Below are positions 28,829 to 37,280 of a stretch of DNA of 64,000 nt, piece after piece. Both the position numbers and the translations under genes were made by a program. This DNA comes from Amycolatopsis alkalitolerans (lineage in GTDB: Bacteria; Actinomycetota; Actinomycetes; Mycobacteriales; Pseudonocardiaceae): assembly GCF_006152065.1 (NCBI RefSeq), contig NZ_VDFW01000027.1, positions 1-64,000 of the forward strand, given 5' to 3'. Each line of letters starts with the position of its first letter. The first letter of the stretch is position 1. The notes beneath the pieces are model-generated. The model saw only the letters and a program-made list of their open reading frames with translations. It ran no database searches and was not told the origin of the DNA.

Positions 28829-29623
28829 TCAGTGGACGGAGAGCGCATGCCCCTTCGCCGACGGTGCGCCGAGCGCCCGGGAAATCGCCCGCGCGGTCGC
28901 CTTGATCACCGGGAACAGCGCCCGCGGTTCGCATTCGTCGATGTGCACGACCAGGCCCAGCGCGGCGACCACCTCGTCGCCGGGGCCCCGGATCGGCGCC
29001 GCGATCGCCACCCCTTCCAGGGTGATCTGCTCCTCCGCGACGGCTATGCCGGTGTGGCGCACGTCCGCCAGCGTGCGGCGCAGCTCGTTCGGATCGGTCA
29101 CGGTCTTCGGCGTGTACCGCTTGAGCGGGCCGTGCAGCACGCTCTCCTGCACCTCCGGCGACGCGTAGGCCAGCAGGACGAGACCGGTACCGGCCACCTG
29201 GAGCGGCCAGCGCTGCCCCAGCCTGCTCAACACCGTCACCGCCCCCCGGGCGCGCAGGGTTTCGACGTACACGACTTCGGAGCCGTCGCGCACCGCGAGG
29301 TGAACGTGTGCGCGGGTGGAGTGGAAGAGGTCCTCGAGATAGGGCTGCGCGAGTTCGCGCAGCTCCAGACCGCGCGGGGCGAGCGCGGCCAGTTCGAGCA
29401 GGTGCAGGCCGATCCGGTACCGGCCGTCGGTGTCACGCTCCAGCGCGCCCCAGTTCATCAGTTCCCCGGTCAGCCGGTGCGCGGTGGTCAGCGAAAGCCC
29501 GGCGCGGCGGCTGATCTCGCTCAGGGTGAGGCTGCTGCGGCCGGGCGCGAACGCATCGAGCACGGCGAGAAGTCGTCCGGCTGCGGTCATGGGCGTGGGC
29601 GCGGGCGACAGTACCCTCTCCAT
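28829..29623 (-). CDS. IclR-family regulator (downstream of betaine importer)
   Basis: 264-aa IclR protein: winged helix-turn-helix (SLTLSEISRRAGLSLTTAHR, about residues 35-55) and a GAF-like ligand domain (QVAGTGLVLLAYASPEV, GVAIAAPIRGPGDEVVAALG). GAGGAG ribosome site. It is transcribed in the same direction as the importer, starting 150 bp after the binding-protein gene, and is distinct in sequence from the IclR gene at the other end of the operon. Its target could be the betaine importer or the adjacent xylose locus; position alone does not decide. Confidence 0.88.
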   Translation of the reverse strand: MERVLSPAPTPMTAAGRLLAVLDAFAPGRSSLTLSEISRRAGLSLTTAHRLTGELMNWGALERDTDGRYRIGLHLLELAALAPRGLELRELAQPYLEDLFHSTRAHVHLAVRDGSEVVYVETLRARGAVTVLSRLGQRWPLQVAGTGLVLLAYASPEVQESVLHGPLKRYTPKTVTDPNELRRTLADVRHTGIAVAEEQITLEGVAIAAPIRGPGDEVVAALGLVVHIDECEPRALFPVIKATARAISRALGAPSAKGHALSVH

Positions 29624-29772
29624 GGCGGCTCCTCAGGTCGACGATGACCGGAACATGGCCAGGCTACCGCGATTCACGCCCATCTCAATCCCCGTTGATC
29701 ACGGTTCAGTAGCGGTACCCGCGTCGGGCGTTCCGGTCCCAGAACGCCCAACGCGGGTGCGCGAGATTCGCC

Positions 29773-30735
29773 TTACTTGCCCAGCCAGGCGGTCACCTTC
29801 GCCTGGTTGGCGTCGACCCACTTCTTCGCGGCCGCGTCCGGGCTCATCTTTTCCTCGGCGATCCAGCGGGCGACCGTGTTCTGGTCCTCGTTGGTCCACT
29901 GGAACTTCTGCACGAGCTGGTACGCCGGCCCGTCGGCGTCCGCGAACTTCTTGCTCGCGATCTTGTCCAGGTCGTAGTTCGGGTAGTCGCAGGCGACCTT
30001 CTGCGGATCCGAATCGCAACCTGGCGTGTTCGGGGGCAGGTTCACCTTCACCAGCGGCACTTCCGACAGCAGCCACTGCGGTGAGTAGAAGTACCCGATC
30101 AACGGCGTCTTCTGCTGTTCGGCCTGCTTGAAAGCCTGGATCAGCGCCGTTTCACTGCCCGCGTAGACGACCTTGTAGTTCAGGTTCAGGTTCTTCACCA
30201 GCGCCTCGTCGTTCGTCACGAAGGACGGGTCGCCATCGAGCAGTTGCCCCTTGCCTTCCGACTCCGAGGTCTTGAACATGTCCGCGTACTTGTTGAGGTT
30301 GTGCCAGTCCAGCACGTCCGGATGCGCCTTCGCGAGCCACGGCGGGACGTACCAGCCGATCTGCCCCTTCACGCCGGTGGAACCGGCCTCCACAGCCGTC
30401 TTCTGCTCGGTGATGTACTTCTTCTTGAGATCGTCGTGCCCCCAGTTCTCCAGGATCACGTCGACCTCGCCAGTACCGAATCCCTGCCAGGAAACCTCTT
30501 CCTTCAGGTCCTTTTTGGTCACGTGGCAGCCGAGATCGTGCTCGGCGACATACGCGACGACGGCCGCGTTCGCCTCGTAGCCCACCCACGGGTTGACCGC
30601 GATGTTGAAATCACCGCATTTCCCGCCACCGGAGCCGCTCGCATTCGAATCCCCGACCTTCGCGCCACCGCAGGCGGTCAGCAGGAGCGCCGCACACGCG
30701 AGCGCCGCACCACCCAGCCATTTCGTTCGTGCCAC
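29773..30735 (-). CDS. Glycine betaine-type binding lipoprotein (ProX/OpuAC)
   Basis: 320-aa substrate-binding protein with lipobox LLLTACGGA. Aromatic residues of the OpuAC fold that cage quaternary ammonium groups are visible in FNIAVNPWVGYEANAAV, VILENWGHDD and GWYVPPWLAKAHPD, and again in GYFYSPQWLLSEVP. GTG start with AGGAGG upstream. Last importer gene of a three-gene operon. Ligand is likely glycine betaine, proline betaine, carnitine or choline; the exact one is not decidable by eye. Confidence 0.9.
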   Translation of the reverse strand: MARTKWLGGAALACAALLLTACGGAKVGDSNASGSGGGKCGDFNIAVNPWVGYEANAAVVAYVAEHDLGCHVTKKDLKEEVSWQGFGTGEVDVILENWGHDDLKKKYITEQKTAVEAGSTGVKGQIGWYVPPWLAKAHPDVLDWHNLNKYADMFKTSESEGKGQLLDGDPSFVTNDEALVKNLNLNYKVVYAGSETALIQAFKQAEQQKTPLIGYFYSPQWLLSEVPLVKVNLPPNTPGCDSDPQKVACDYPNYDLDKIASKKFADADGPAYQLVQKFQWTNEDQNTVARWIAEEKMSPDAAAKKWVDANQAKVTAWLGK

Positions 30736-30756
30736 TGGTAAAAATCCTCCTTGTTG

Positions 30757-32691
30757 TCAGGCGGAACGCCGTGCCGCCGCCTGTGTCAGACGGTCGAGCA
30801 GGACGCCGAGCAGGACGATGGCCAGCCCCGCCGCGAGCCCCTTTCCGTAGAGTTGTCCCTGCGAGAAACCGGCGACCACGTCGTAACCGAGCGCGCCGGC
30901 GCCGACCAGCCCGCCGACCACGACCATCGACAGGACGTAGATGAGGCCCTGGTTGGTGGCGAGCGTGAGCGCGCGCTTCGCCATCGGCAACTGGACCTTC
31001 GTGATCGTCTGCCACGCGCTCGAACCCGACGCGAGCGACGCCTCGACCGTCGTCGCCGAAACGCCGCGCACCCCGTCCGCGGTGATCTTGATCGCCGGCG
31101 GGGCGGCATAGACGATCGCGGCGACGATGGCCGTGAACCGGGTCGCCGAGAACAACGCCAGGAACGGCACCAGGTAGACGAACGGGGGCATGACCTGACC
31201 GGCGTCGAGCAGTGGCCGCAGCACGCGGTCCACCCGCTCGCTGCGCCCCATCCACACGCCGATCACGACCCCGAGCAGCATCACGATCACGGTGGCGACC
31301 AAAGTGGACGCGAGCGTGATCATGCTGTCCTGCCACAGCCCGGTCCCGATGATCAGGCCGAGGCAGACCGCCGAGACGATCGCCGCCCGCAAACCCCCGA
31401 GCACCACCGAAAGCGCCACGACCACCGCGCCGATGAGCCACCACGGCGACTCGGACAGCAGCGACTGCAACGGATCGATCAGCACCAGCGTCACCCCGTC
31501 CTTGATCGCGTTGGTGACGGGCGCGAGGTTGAGCTGGATCCAGTCGGTCGCGTCGCTCACCGCTTTCGCGATGGCGGAGCCGATTTCGACGTCGGGGAAC
31601 TCGGCGGCCCAGACGTAGGTGTAGGACAGGTACGCGCACACGAGCGCCCCGGCGCCACCGGCCGCGAGCAACCATCGTGGCGTGTGGCGCTTCTTCGCAC
31701 TCGCCGCGGCGGTGGTGATGCGGTCGAGCACGATCGCCATCACCACGATCGCGAGCCCGGCGTTGAAAGCCGTGCCGACATCGAGCGTCTGCAGCGCCTG
31801 GACCACCGTCTTGCCGAGGCCGGGCGCGTCGATCAGCGCGGCGATCGTGACCATCGACAACGCGGCCATCATCGTCTGGTTGATCCCGAGCACGATGGTG
31901 CGCTTCGCCGAGGGCAGCAGCACTTTCGTCAGCGTCTGCCAGGCCGTCGAGCCCAGGGAATCGCTGGCCTCGACGGTTTCACGCTGCACCGACCGGATGC
32001 CGTGCGCGGTGAGCCGGATCGCCGGCGGTGCGGCGTAGATCAGCGTCGCGATGGTCGCCGAAGCCGGTCCGATCAGGAAGAACAGCGTCAGCGGCGCGAG
32101 GTAGACGAACGTCGGCATGGTCTGCATGAAGTCCAGCACCGGCGTGATGAACCGCTGGAACCGGTCCGACAGCCCGGCCCAGATGCCCAGCGGAATACCG
32201 AACAGCAGCGCGATGATCACGGCGCTCAGCGTCAGCGCGAGCGTGTCCATGCTCTCCTGCCAGAGCCCCTGCAGGCCGAGGAAGAAGAACCCGGCCGCGG
32301 CGAGCAGCCCGGCTCGCCAGTGGCCGGCCGCGACCGCGATCCAGGTGATCACCGCGACCACGCCGAGCCAGCCCAGCAGCGGCACCGGCCGGTCAAAGGC
32401 GGGCTGCGCGATGAGGGACTGGACGAAGGTCGCGAACTCGCTCACGACGAGCCGGATCTCGTTGAAGAAGTACAGGAAAACCGGGTTGGAGTCGCGGTTC
32501 GCGCCGATCGTGTCGTTGACTTCGTTGAGCCACCGGTGCAGCCCGGTGAGCTGGGCCGCACCGAGAGAAAGCGTTTGCAGGCCACGCAGGACGAACCAGA
32601 GCACCAGCCACGCCACGAGAATCCCCGCGACGAGCACACCTTTTCCCGGCCTGCGCGCGGAAGGCCGCGCGAGTGAGACGGCGGCCATCAC
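30757..32691 (-). CDS. Fused double permease of betaine-type ABC importer
   Basis: 644-aa protein containing two complete ProW-like permease domains in tandem. Domain 1 has its EAA-type loop at [20 protein letters not shown], domain 2 at [21 protein letters not shown] single transporter therefore carries both channel halves in one chain, whereas ProW-type systems normally homodimerise. The start ATG overlaps the proV stop (ATGA), so it is translationally coupled to the ATPase. About 12 or more hydrophobic segments. Confidence 0.9.
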   Translation of the reverse strand: MMAAVSLARPSARRPGKGVLVAGILVAWLVLWFVLRGLQTLSLGAAQLTGLHRWLNEVNDTIGANRDSNPVFLYFFNEIRLVVSEFATFVQSLIAQPAFDRPVPLLGWLGVVAVITWIAVAAGHWRAGLLAAAGFFFLGLQGLWQESMDTLALTLSAVIIALLFGIPLGIWAGLSDRFQRFITPVLDFMQTMPTFVYLAPLTLFFLIGPASATIATLIYAAPPAIRLTAHGIRSVQRETVEASDSLGSTAWQTLTKVLLPSAKRTIVLGINQTMMAALSMVTIAALIDAPGLGKTVVQALQTLDVGTAFNAGLAIVVMAIVLDRITTAAASAKKRHTPRWLLAAGGAGALVCAYLSYTYVWAAEFPDVEIGSAIAKAVSDATDWIQLNLAPVTNAIKDGVTLVLIDPLQSLLSESPWWLIGAVVVALSVVLGGLRAAIVSAVCLGLIIGTGLWQDSMITLASTLVATVIVMLLGVVIGVWMGRSERVDRVLRPLLDAGQVMPPFVYLVPFLALFSATRFTAIVAAIVYAAPPAIKITADGVRGVSATTVEASLASGSSAWQTITKVQLPMAKRALTLATNQGLIYVLSMVVVGGLVGAGALGYDVVAGFSQGQLYGKGLAAGLAIVLLGVLLDRLTQAAARRSA

Positions 32692-33764
32692 GCGTCGCGC
32701 TCTTCGCCGGCGATGACGGATAGGATCTCTTCGTCACCCACGATGCCGATCAGCTCACCGTCCCGTACCACGCGGACCGGCTTTTCGGCGGCGAGCACGG
32801 CCCTCGTCGCGTCGCGGACGAGCACTTCGGGCGCCAGTTCCGGCCCGTCGAGCGCGTCCCCGGACCGCGGCGGGCGCATGATCCATTTCAGCGTGAGCAC
32901 ATCCGCACGGGGCACGTCGCGGACGAAGTCCCGCACGTAGTCGTCCGCCGGCGCGCCGACCAGTTCGTCGCCGGTGCCGAGTTGCACCGTCTCGCCGTCG
33001 CGCATGATGAGGATGCGATCGCCGAGTTTGAGCGCCTCGTTGAGGTCGTGGGTGATGAACACCATGGTCTTGCCGACCTCGCGGTGCAGCCGGATGACCT
33101 CGTTCTGCATGTCGCGGCGGATCAGCGGGTCCAGTGCGGAAAACGGCTCGTCGAACAGCATCACGTCCGGGTCGACGGCGAGCGCCCGCGCGAGCCCGAC
33201 GCGCTGCTGCATACCGCCGGAGAGCTGGTCCGGGTACGACTTCTCGTAGCCGGAAAGCCCGACGAGTTCGATCACCTCGCCGGCGCGCCGCAGCCGTTCG
33301 GACTTCTTCACGCCGCGGATCTCCAGCCCGTAGGCCACGTTCTCATCGACGCGCCGGTGCGGCAGCAAGCCGAAGTGCTGGAACACCATCGAGAACTTGC
33401 CCCGTCGCAGCTCGCGCAGCCTCTTCGCATCCGCGGCGCGGATGTCCTCGCCCTCGAACACGATTCCGCCGGCCGTCGGCTCCACGAGCCTGGTCAGGCA
33501 GCGGACCAAAGTGGACTTTCCCGAGCCGGAAAGCCCCATCACCACGAAGACTTCGCCCGGTGCGACGTCGAATCCGACGTCACGGACCGCGGTCACGCAC
33601 CCGGTCCGGTCCATGATCTCGCGGCGGGAAAGCCCGTGCAGTTCGGCCGAGCCGGGAATGCGATCGGACTTCGGACCGAACACCTTCCACAGCCCCGAGA
33701 CCGAGATGACGGGCTCCGTACTGACCGCTGCCCCGGTATTGAGCTCGTGGATCGGTACCGCCAC
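32688..33764 (-). CDS. Betaine-type ABC importer ATPase (ProV/OpuAA)
   Basis: 358-aa ATPase: Walker [11 protein letters not shown], signature [16 protein letters not shown], Walker [15 protein letters not shown], and H-loop FITHDLNEA. An N-terminal extension precedes the ATPase ([17 protein letters not shown]), as in ProV. The C-terminal region ([18 protein letters not shown]) resembles one CBS motif, the osmosensing part of OpuA, but is short. GTG start preceded by AAGGGGGA; a perfect palindrome sits 17 nt upstream. First gene of the operon. Confidence 0.92.
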   Translation of the reverse strand: MAVPIHELNTGAAVSTEPVISVSGLWKVFGPKSDRIPGSAELHGLSRREIMDRTGCVTAVRDVGFDVAPGEVFVVMGLSGSGKSTLVRCLTRLVEPTAGGIVFEGEDIRAADAKRLRELRRGKFSMVFQHFGLLPHRRVDENVAYGLEIRGVKKSERLRRAGEVIELVGLSGYEKSYPDQLSGGMQQRVGLARALAVDPDVMLFDEPFSALDPLIRRDMQNEVIRLHREVGKTMVFITHDLNEALKLGDRILIMRDGETVQLGTGDELVGAPADDYVRDFVRDVPRADVLTLKWIMRPPRSGDALDGPELAPEVLVRDATRAVLAAEKPVRVVRDGELIGIVGDEEILSVIAGEERDA

Positions 33765-33781
33765 GATCCCCCTTTCTCATT

Positions 33782-33798
33782 GTTGCGCAATACGCAAC
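33782..33798. promoter_or_regulatory. Perfect operator palindrome before the betaine importer
   Basis: GTTGCG-CAATA-CGCAAC, 6-bp arms. The same CGCAAC half-site recurs as inverted and direct copies upstream of the neighbouring IclR gene (34678-34722), linking that regulator to this site. Confidence 0.7.
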
Positions 33799-33886
33799 GC
33801 CCGGTTCTGTTCCGGAGACAGGATGTGTTGCCGATCTTGCCGCGTCAAGGGTGAGTGATGTTTCAAACCGGTTAGCAACGAGACTG

Positions 33887-34675
33887 TTAGCCGAAATAAC
33901 CGATGCGGAAAGAGATCTCGTTCGCGCCCGCACGCAGGCGCTCGGCGATCGACGAGTACGCTTCGCTGGTCATCCGGTACGCGGGCGCGGAAACACTGAC
34001 CGCGGCGACCACATCGCCGTCGCTGCCCCGGATCGGCGCCGCGACGGCGTTGAGCCCGACCTCCAGCTCCTCGGCCGTGCAAGCCCAGCCACGTTTACGG
34101 ACCGCGTTGAGGTCGGTGAGCAGCTTGGACCGGCTGGTGATCGTGTTCGGCGTGAAGCGCTCGAGGGTGTCGAGCGCCACGGTCAGATCTTCCTCGGACG
34201 CCCAGGCGAGCAAGACCTTCCCGCTCGACGTGGCATGCAGCGGCGTACGCTGGCCGATCCAGTTGCGCGCCGTCACCGCGGCGGTGCCGTGCACCTGCGT
34301 GATGTTCGTGGCCTGACCCTCGTCCATGATCGCGACATTCACGGTCTCGTCGAACTCCGCCGCCAGCCGCTCGCACACGGGCTGGCTCTCCCGCGGCAAA
34401 TCCAGCCGCGCCGTGGTCGCGCCGGCAAGACGGACGATCCCGAATCCGAGCCGGTACTTGCCGCGTTCACTGACCTGCTCGACGAGCTGGCGCGCTTCGA
34501 GGGCACCGACGAGGCGCGACGCGGTGGACTTGTGCACTTCGAGCTCGCCGGCGATCTCGGTGACGCCGGCTTCCCCGCGTCTGGCGAGGATGTCCAGGAT
34601 GGCCAGCGCCCGGTCCACCGACTGAACCTGGACGCCGTTTCCGTTGCCACCTCGCTGCACATCACCGTTGCCCAT
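33887..34675 (-). CDS. IclR-family regulator (upstream of betaine importer)
   Basis: 262-aa IclR regulator with a winged helix (GEAGVTEIAGELEVHKSTAS, about residues 35-55) and the GAF-like effector domain (HATSSGKVLLAWAS, VGLNAVAAPIRGSDGDVVAA). Located directly upstream of the importer operon on the same strand. CGCAAC motifs lie before both this gene and proV, so it is the better candidate for controlling the importer and itself. ATG start; -10 and motif sites crowd the start, so a short or absent leader is likely. Effector unknown. Confidence 0.9.
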   Translation of the reverse strand: MGNGDVQRGGNGNGVQVQSVDRALAILDILARRGEAGVTEIAGELEVHKSTASRLVGALEARQLVEQVSERGKYRLGFGIVRLAGATTARLDLPRESQPVCERLAAEFDETVNVAIMDEGQATNITQVHGTAAVTARNWIGQRTPLHATSSGKVLLAWASEEDLTVALDTLERFTPNTITSRSKLLTDLNAVRKRGWACTAEELEVGLNAVAAPIRGSDGDVVAAVSVSAPAYRMTSEAYSSIAERLRAGANEISFRIGYFG

Positions 34676-34975
34676 GACGCAACTTTACCCAGCGACCGCA
34701 ACTTTTCGCGCACTCTGTTGCACATAGTGCTCCACGTTGTATTATGGAAGACTTTGCTCACTGGCTGTCCACTTCGGACACTCCTTTGCCTATTTCGACG
34801 ATTCCGGAAACGGTAAAATATCAATCCGCGGGATACCCATCGAAATCCGGGCGAATGATCACCGTTTCCAACCGCATATCAGCAATTATTTTCCCGGTAA
34901 CGTTCGCTTTTCCGAATACGACAGGGTGCACAAAGCGGCGGAATCGCCACACTCCGACGGAAAAGGAACCTCCTC
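34676..34975. other. AT-richer 300-bp promoter region between iclR and excalibur gene
   Basis: Base composition drops clearly below the surroundings. The left part holds CGCAAC half-sites; the right part ends in the AAAAGGAACCTCC ribosome site of the excalibur gene. An open plus-strand reading from 34744 has unusual codon use and is probably not a gene. No RNA gene recognised. Confidence 0.5.
34697..34722. promoter_or_regulatory. CGCAAC inverted half-sites at IclR promoter
   Basis: CGCAAC at 34697-34702 and GTTGCA at 34717-34722, with another CGCAAC at 34678-34683 next to the start codon. Matches the arms of the proV operator. Confidence 0.5.
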
Positions 34976-35431
34976 ATGCCCAAGATCAGTCGTGTGCTCG
35001 GTACCCTGGCCGCGGCCGGCGCCATTTCGCTGGCCGGCCCCGTTCCCCTCGCGTTCGGCCAGAGCGGGGATCTGAACTGCAGCGACTTCAAATATCAGGA
35101 GGACGCCCAGGCCGTCTACGACGCGGATCCGTCCGATCCGAATAACCTCGACGGAAACGACAACGACGGGATCGCCTGCGAGTCGCTTCCCCACAGACCG
35201 GCGCAGACGACCACCACGTCCAGCAAGCCGGCGACCACCTCCCAAAGACCCACGACCACGCCGACCAGAACGTCCACCGGGCAGGTCAGGGTCAAGCCGT
35301 CCGGCAGCGTGGCGACCGGCGGCGGTGACGGCGATTCCGGTAACGGCGCCGCGTTCGCGGTCGGCGGTGTCGCGCTCGCCGGGACCGCGGCCGGTGCCGT
35401 CGTACTCGCCCGGCGGCGCGCGCAGCGATGA
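34976..35431 (+). CDS. Excalibur-domain cell-surface protein
   Basis: 151-aa exported protein: signal peptide (MPKISRVLGTLAAAGAISLA), an excalibur calcium-binding domain with LNCSDFKYQEDAQAVYDADP and the DxDxDGxxC-like loop DGNDNDGIACE, a Thr/Pro/Ser-rich stalk, then PSGSVATGGG, a hydrophobic helix (AVGGVALAGTAAGAVVLA) and a basic tail RRRAQR. This C-terminal layout is that of a sortase substrate, though LPxTG is absent. The stop overlaps the sortase ATG (ATGA). Good ribosome site. Predicted wall-anchored; ligand beyond calcium unknown. Confidence 0.88.
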   Translation: MPKISRVLGTLAAAGAISLAGPVPLAFGQSGDLNCSDFKYQEDAQAVYDADPSDPNNLDGNDNDGIACESLPHRPAQTTTTSSKPATTSQRPTTTPTRTSTGQVRVKPSGSVATGGGDGDSGNGAAFAVGGVALAGTAAGAVVLARRRAQR

Positions 35432-36024
35432 GTTTCCCGCCCCGGCGCCGGTGGCCCGCCCTGCTGGCCATCGGCGCCGCGCTCGTGGCCTGCGGCCCGG
35501 CACCGCAGACCCCGCAACCGGAACCGCCCACGACCACACAGGTGCTGACGCAACCGGCCCCGGTCACGGCGGGCGCCCGTCCGGCGACGCTGGAGATCCC
35601 GGCCATCGGAGTCCACACCGGACAGATCATCGACCTCGGCCTGACCTCGGCCGGGGAGCTGGAGGTGCCGAAGGACGCGCGGACGACCGGCTGGTACACC
35701 GGCAGCCCCGCTCCCGGTGACGTGGGCCCGGCCGTGCTGGCCGCGCACGTCGACTACAACCACGTGCCCGGCACGTTCTACCGCCTCAAGGACCTTCGCG
35801 CCGGCGATCAGGCCATCGTGCGCCGCGCGGATGGCAGCAGCGTGGTGTTCACGGTCTACCGCGTGGCGCACTACCCGAAGTCGGCCTTCCCGACCGACGA
35901 GGTCTACGGCGACACGGCCGGCCCCGAACTGCGCCTGATCACCTGCGGTGGCACGTTCGACCGGGCGACCAGGAACTACGAGGACAACATCGTGGCCTAT
36001 GCCCGGCTCAAATCCCCCGGCTGA
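35428..36024 (+). CDS. Class F sortase
   Basis: 198-aa sortase with an N-terminal hydrophobic anchor (WPALLAIGAALVACG) and Pro/Thr linker. Catalytic residues: His in LAAHVDYNH (about H107), Cys in LITCGG (about C173), and a candidate Arg in the following FDRATRNY segment. Family F is typical of actinobacteria, compact and without class-defining insertions. Translationally coupled to the excalibur gene, so that protein is its likely substrate. The N-terminal AC could also be a lipobox, which would tether the enzyme by lipid. Overlaps the convergent next gene by 17 bp. Confidence 0.92.
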   Translation: MSFPPRRRWPALLAIGAALVACGPAPQTPQPEPPTTTQVLTQPAPVTAGARPATLEIPAIGVHTGQIIDLGLTSAGELEVPKDARTTGWYTGSPAPGDVGPAVLAAHVDYNHVPGTFYRLKDLRAGDQAIVRRADGSSVVFTVYRVAHYPKSAFPTDEVYGDTAGPELRLITCGGTFDRATRNYEDNIVAYARLKSPG

Positions 36025-36634
36025 GTGCCTTCAGCCGCCCGATCGCCGCCGCGTCGCCCTCGAACCCAGCACGGACGGCGTCCCGGCCGAACACGAACAG
36101 CACCAGTTCGACCGCCGCCCCGACGACGGTCACCGGGTCCGGCCCGGTCTTGACGGTCGCCTGCCGGCCGTCCGGCGTGCGCAGCACCACGCCGACGGGC
36201 GATTTGCGCAGGTTGAGTTTGGCCGCCATGGTGGCTCCGCGCCACGCCGCCGCGTCACGCGCCGAGTCCACGTCGCGCGGCTCCCAACCGGGCTGCCCGC
36301 GGCGAACGTCCTCGTGATGCACCAGGAATTCGGTGCTGTTGGCGGCCTCGCCGACCGCGCCGATCCGCATCGGGGAGAACCGGGCCGGCCCGGAGCGCAC
36401 CAGCTCGACCAGCTCGGGCCACGGTTTCGCGGCGTACTGATCCTGCACCCGGCGCGTGTACGAGGCGAGTTGCGGGACTACGATGCCCGGCGCGGCGTCC
36501 GGCCGGCGGTCGCGCAGCGCCAGGTGCGCGGCGAGATCCCGGGTCCGCCAGCCCTCGCACAACGTCGGCGCGTCCGGCCCGGTCTCGTCGAACAGCGCAC
36601 TCAGCGCCTGGCGCTCATCAGCGGCGATACCCAT
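36008..36634 (-). CDS. TIGR03085 family protein (mycothiol maleylpyruvate isomerase-like)
   Basis: 208-aa member of the DinB/MDMPI superfamily (TIGR03085). N-terminal four-helix bundle with TLCEGWRTRDLAAHLALRDR (metal-binding His) and FLVHHEDVRRGQPGWEPR (second histidine pair). Superfamily members often use mycothiol as cofactor, which fits a Pseudonocardiales host, but the actual reaction is unknown. ATG start; the 3' end overlaps the sortase gene tail to tail. Confidence 0.88.
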   Translation of the reverse strand: MGIAADERQALSALFDETGPDAPTLCEGWRTRDLAAHLALRDRRPDAAPGIVVPQLASYTRRVQDQYAAKPWPELVELVRSGPARFSPMRIGAVGEAANSTEFLVHHEDVRRGQPGWEPRDVDSARDAAAWRGATMAAKLNLRKSPVGVVLRTPDGRQATVKTGPDPVTVVGAAVELVLFVFGRDAVRAGFEGDAAAIGRLKALSRGI

Positions 36635-36698
36635 GCGGCCGAGACTACCCGCGAGTAGCGTGGTGCAACACTAGGCGGCGTGCCGGCCACTAACAGGT

Positions 36699-37280
36699 GT
36701 GACCATCGACGAGGCCGGGCTGGGGGTGCCGGTGGCCGCCGGTGACGGTGAGCTCTGGAGCCGCGCGGCGGCCGGTGACCAGCACGCGTTCACCGAACTG
36801 TTCGAGCGCCATGCCCAGGCCGTGTGGAATCACGCCTACCGGCTCACCGGTTCGTGGAGCGCGGCCGAGGACCTGACGTCGAACACGTTCCTCATCGCCT
36901 GGCGGAAACGCCGCGACGTGACCTTGGTGCACGACAGCGCGTTGCCATGGCTGTACACCGTCGCGGGCAACCTTGCGCGCTCCGAACATCGCGGCGCGAG
37001 CCGGCGGTTACGCCTGCTGCGGCGCCTCCCTGAGCCGCGTGCGGTATCCGACCACGCGGACAGCGTCGCCGAACAACTCGACGGGGAGGCCCGGCTGCGC
37101 AGCGTGCTCGACGCCGTGCGGAACCTGCCGCGCGCGCAACGGCAGGTCGTCGAGCTGTGCCTGCTCGGGGACCTGTCGACGGCCGACGCGGCCGCGCTGC
37201 TCGAGGTCGCCGAGGTCACCGTCCGCTCCCACCTGTCGCGCGCCCGCGCGCACCTTCGCGCTCTGCTGGAGGAGAAATGA
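36699..37280 (+). CDS. ECF-type RNA polymerase sigma factor
   Basis: 193-aa sigma-70 family ECF factor. Region 2: AFTELFERHAQAVWNHAYRL and DLTSNTFLIAWRKR. Region 4: LPRAQRQVVELCLLGDLSTA then VAEVTVRSHLSRARAHLRAL. No region 3. GTG start preceded by AACAGG. The stop overlaps the ATG of the next gene (ATGA), whose product has a single membrane helix after a short cytosolic segment and is a candidate anti-sigma factor. No autoregulatory promoter motif was identified with confidence. Confidence 0.92.
   Translation: MTIDEAGLGVPVAAGDGELWSRAAAGDQHAFTELFERHAQAVWNHAYRLTGSWSAAEDLTSNTFLIAWRKRRDVTLVHDSALPWLYTVAGNLARSEHRGASRRLRLLRRLPEPRAVSDHADSVAEQLDGEARLRSVLDAVRNLPRAQRQVVELCLLGDLSTADAAALLEVAEVTVRSHLSRARAHLRALLEEK

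Noticed and set aside
34744-34960. Open reading MEDFAHWLSTSDTPLPIST in the AT-rich region before the excalibur gene
   Set aside because: No ribosome site, codon use unlike neighbours, and it overlaps the excalibur start in another frame.
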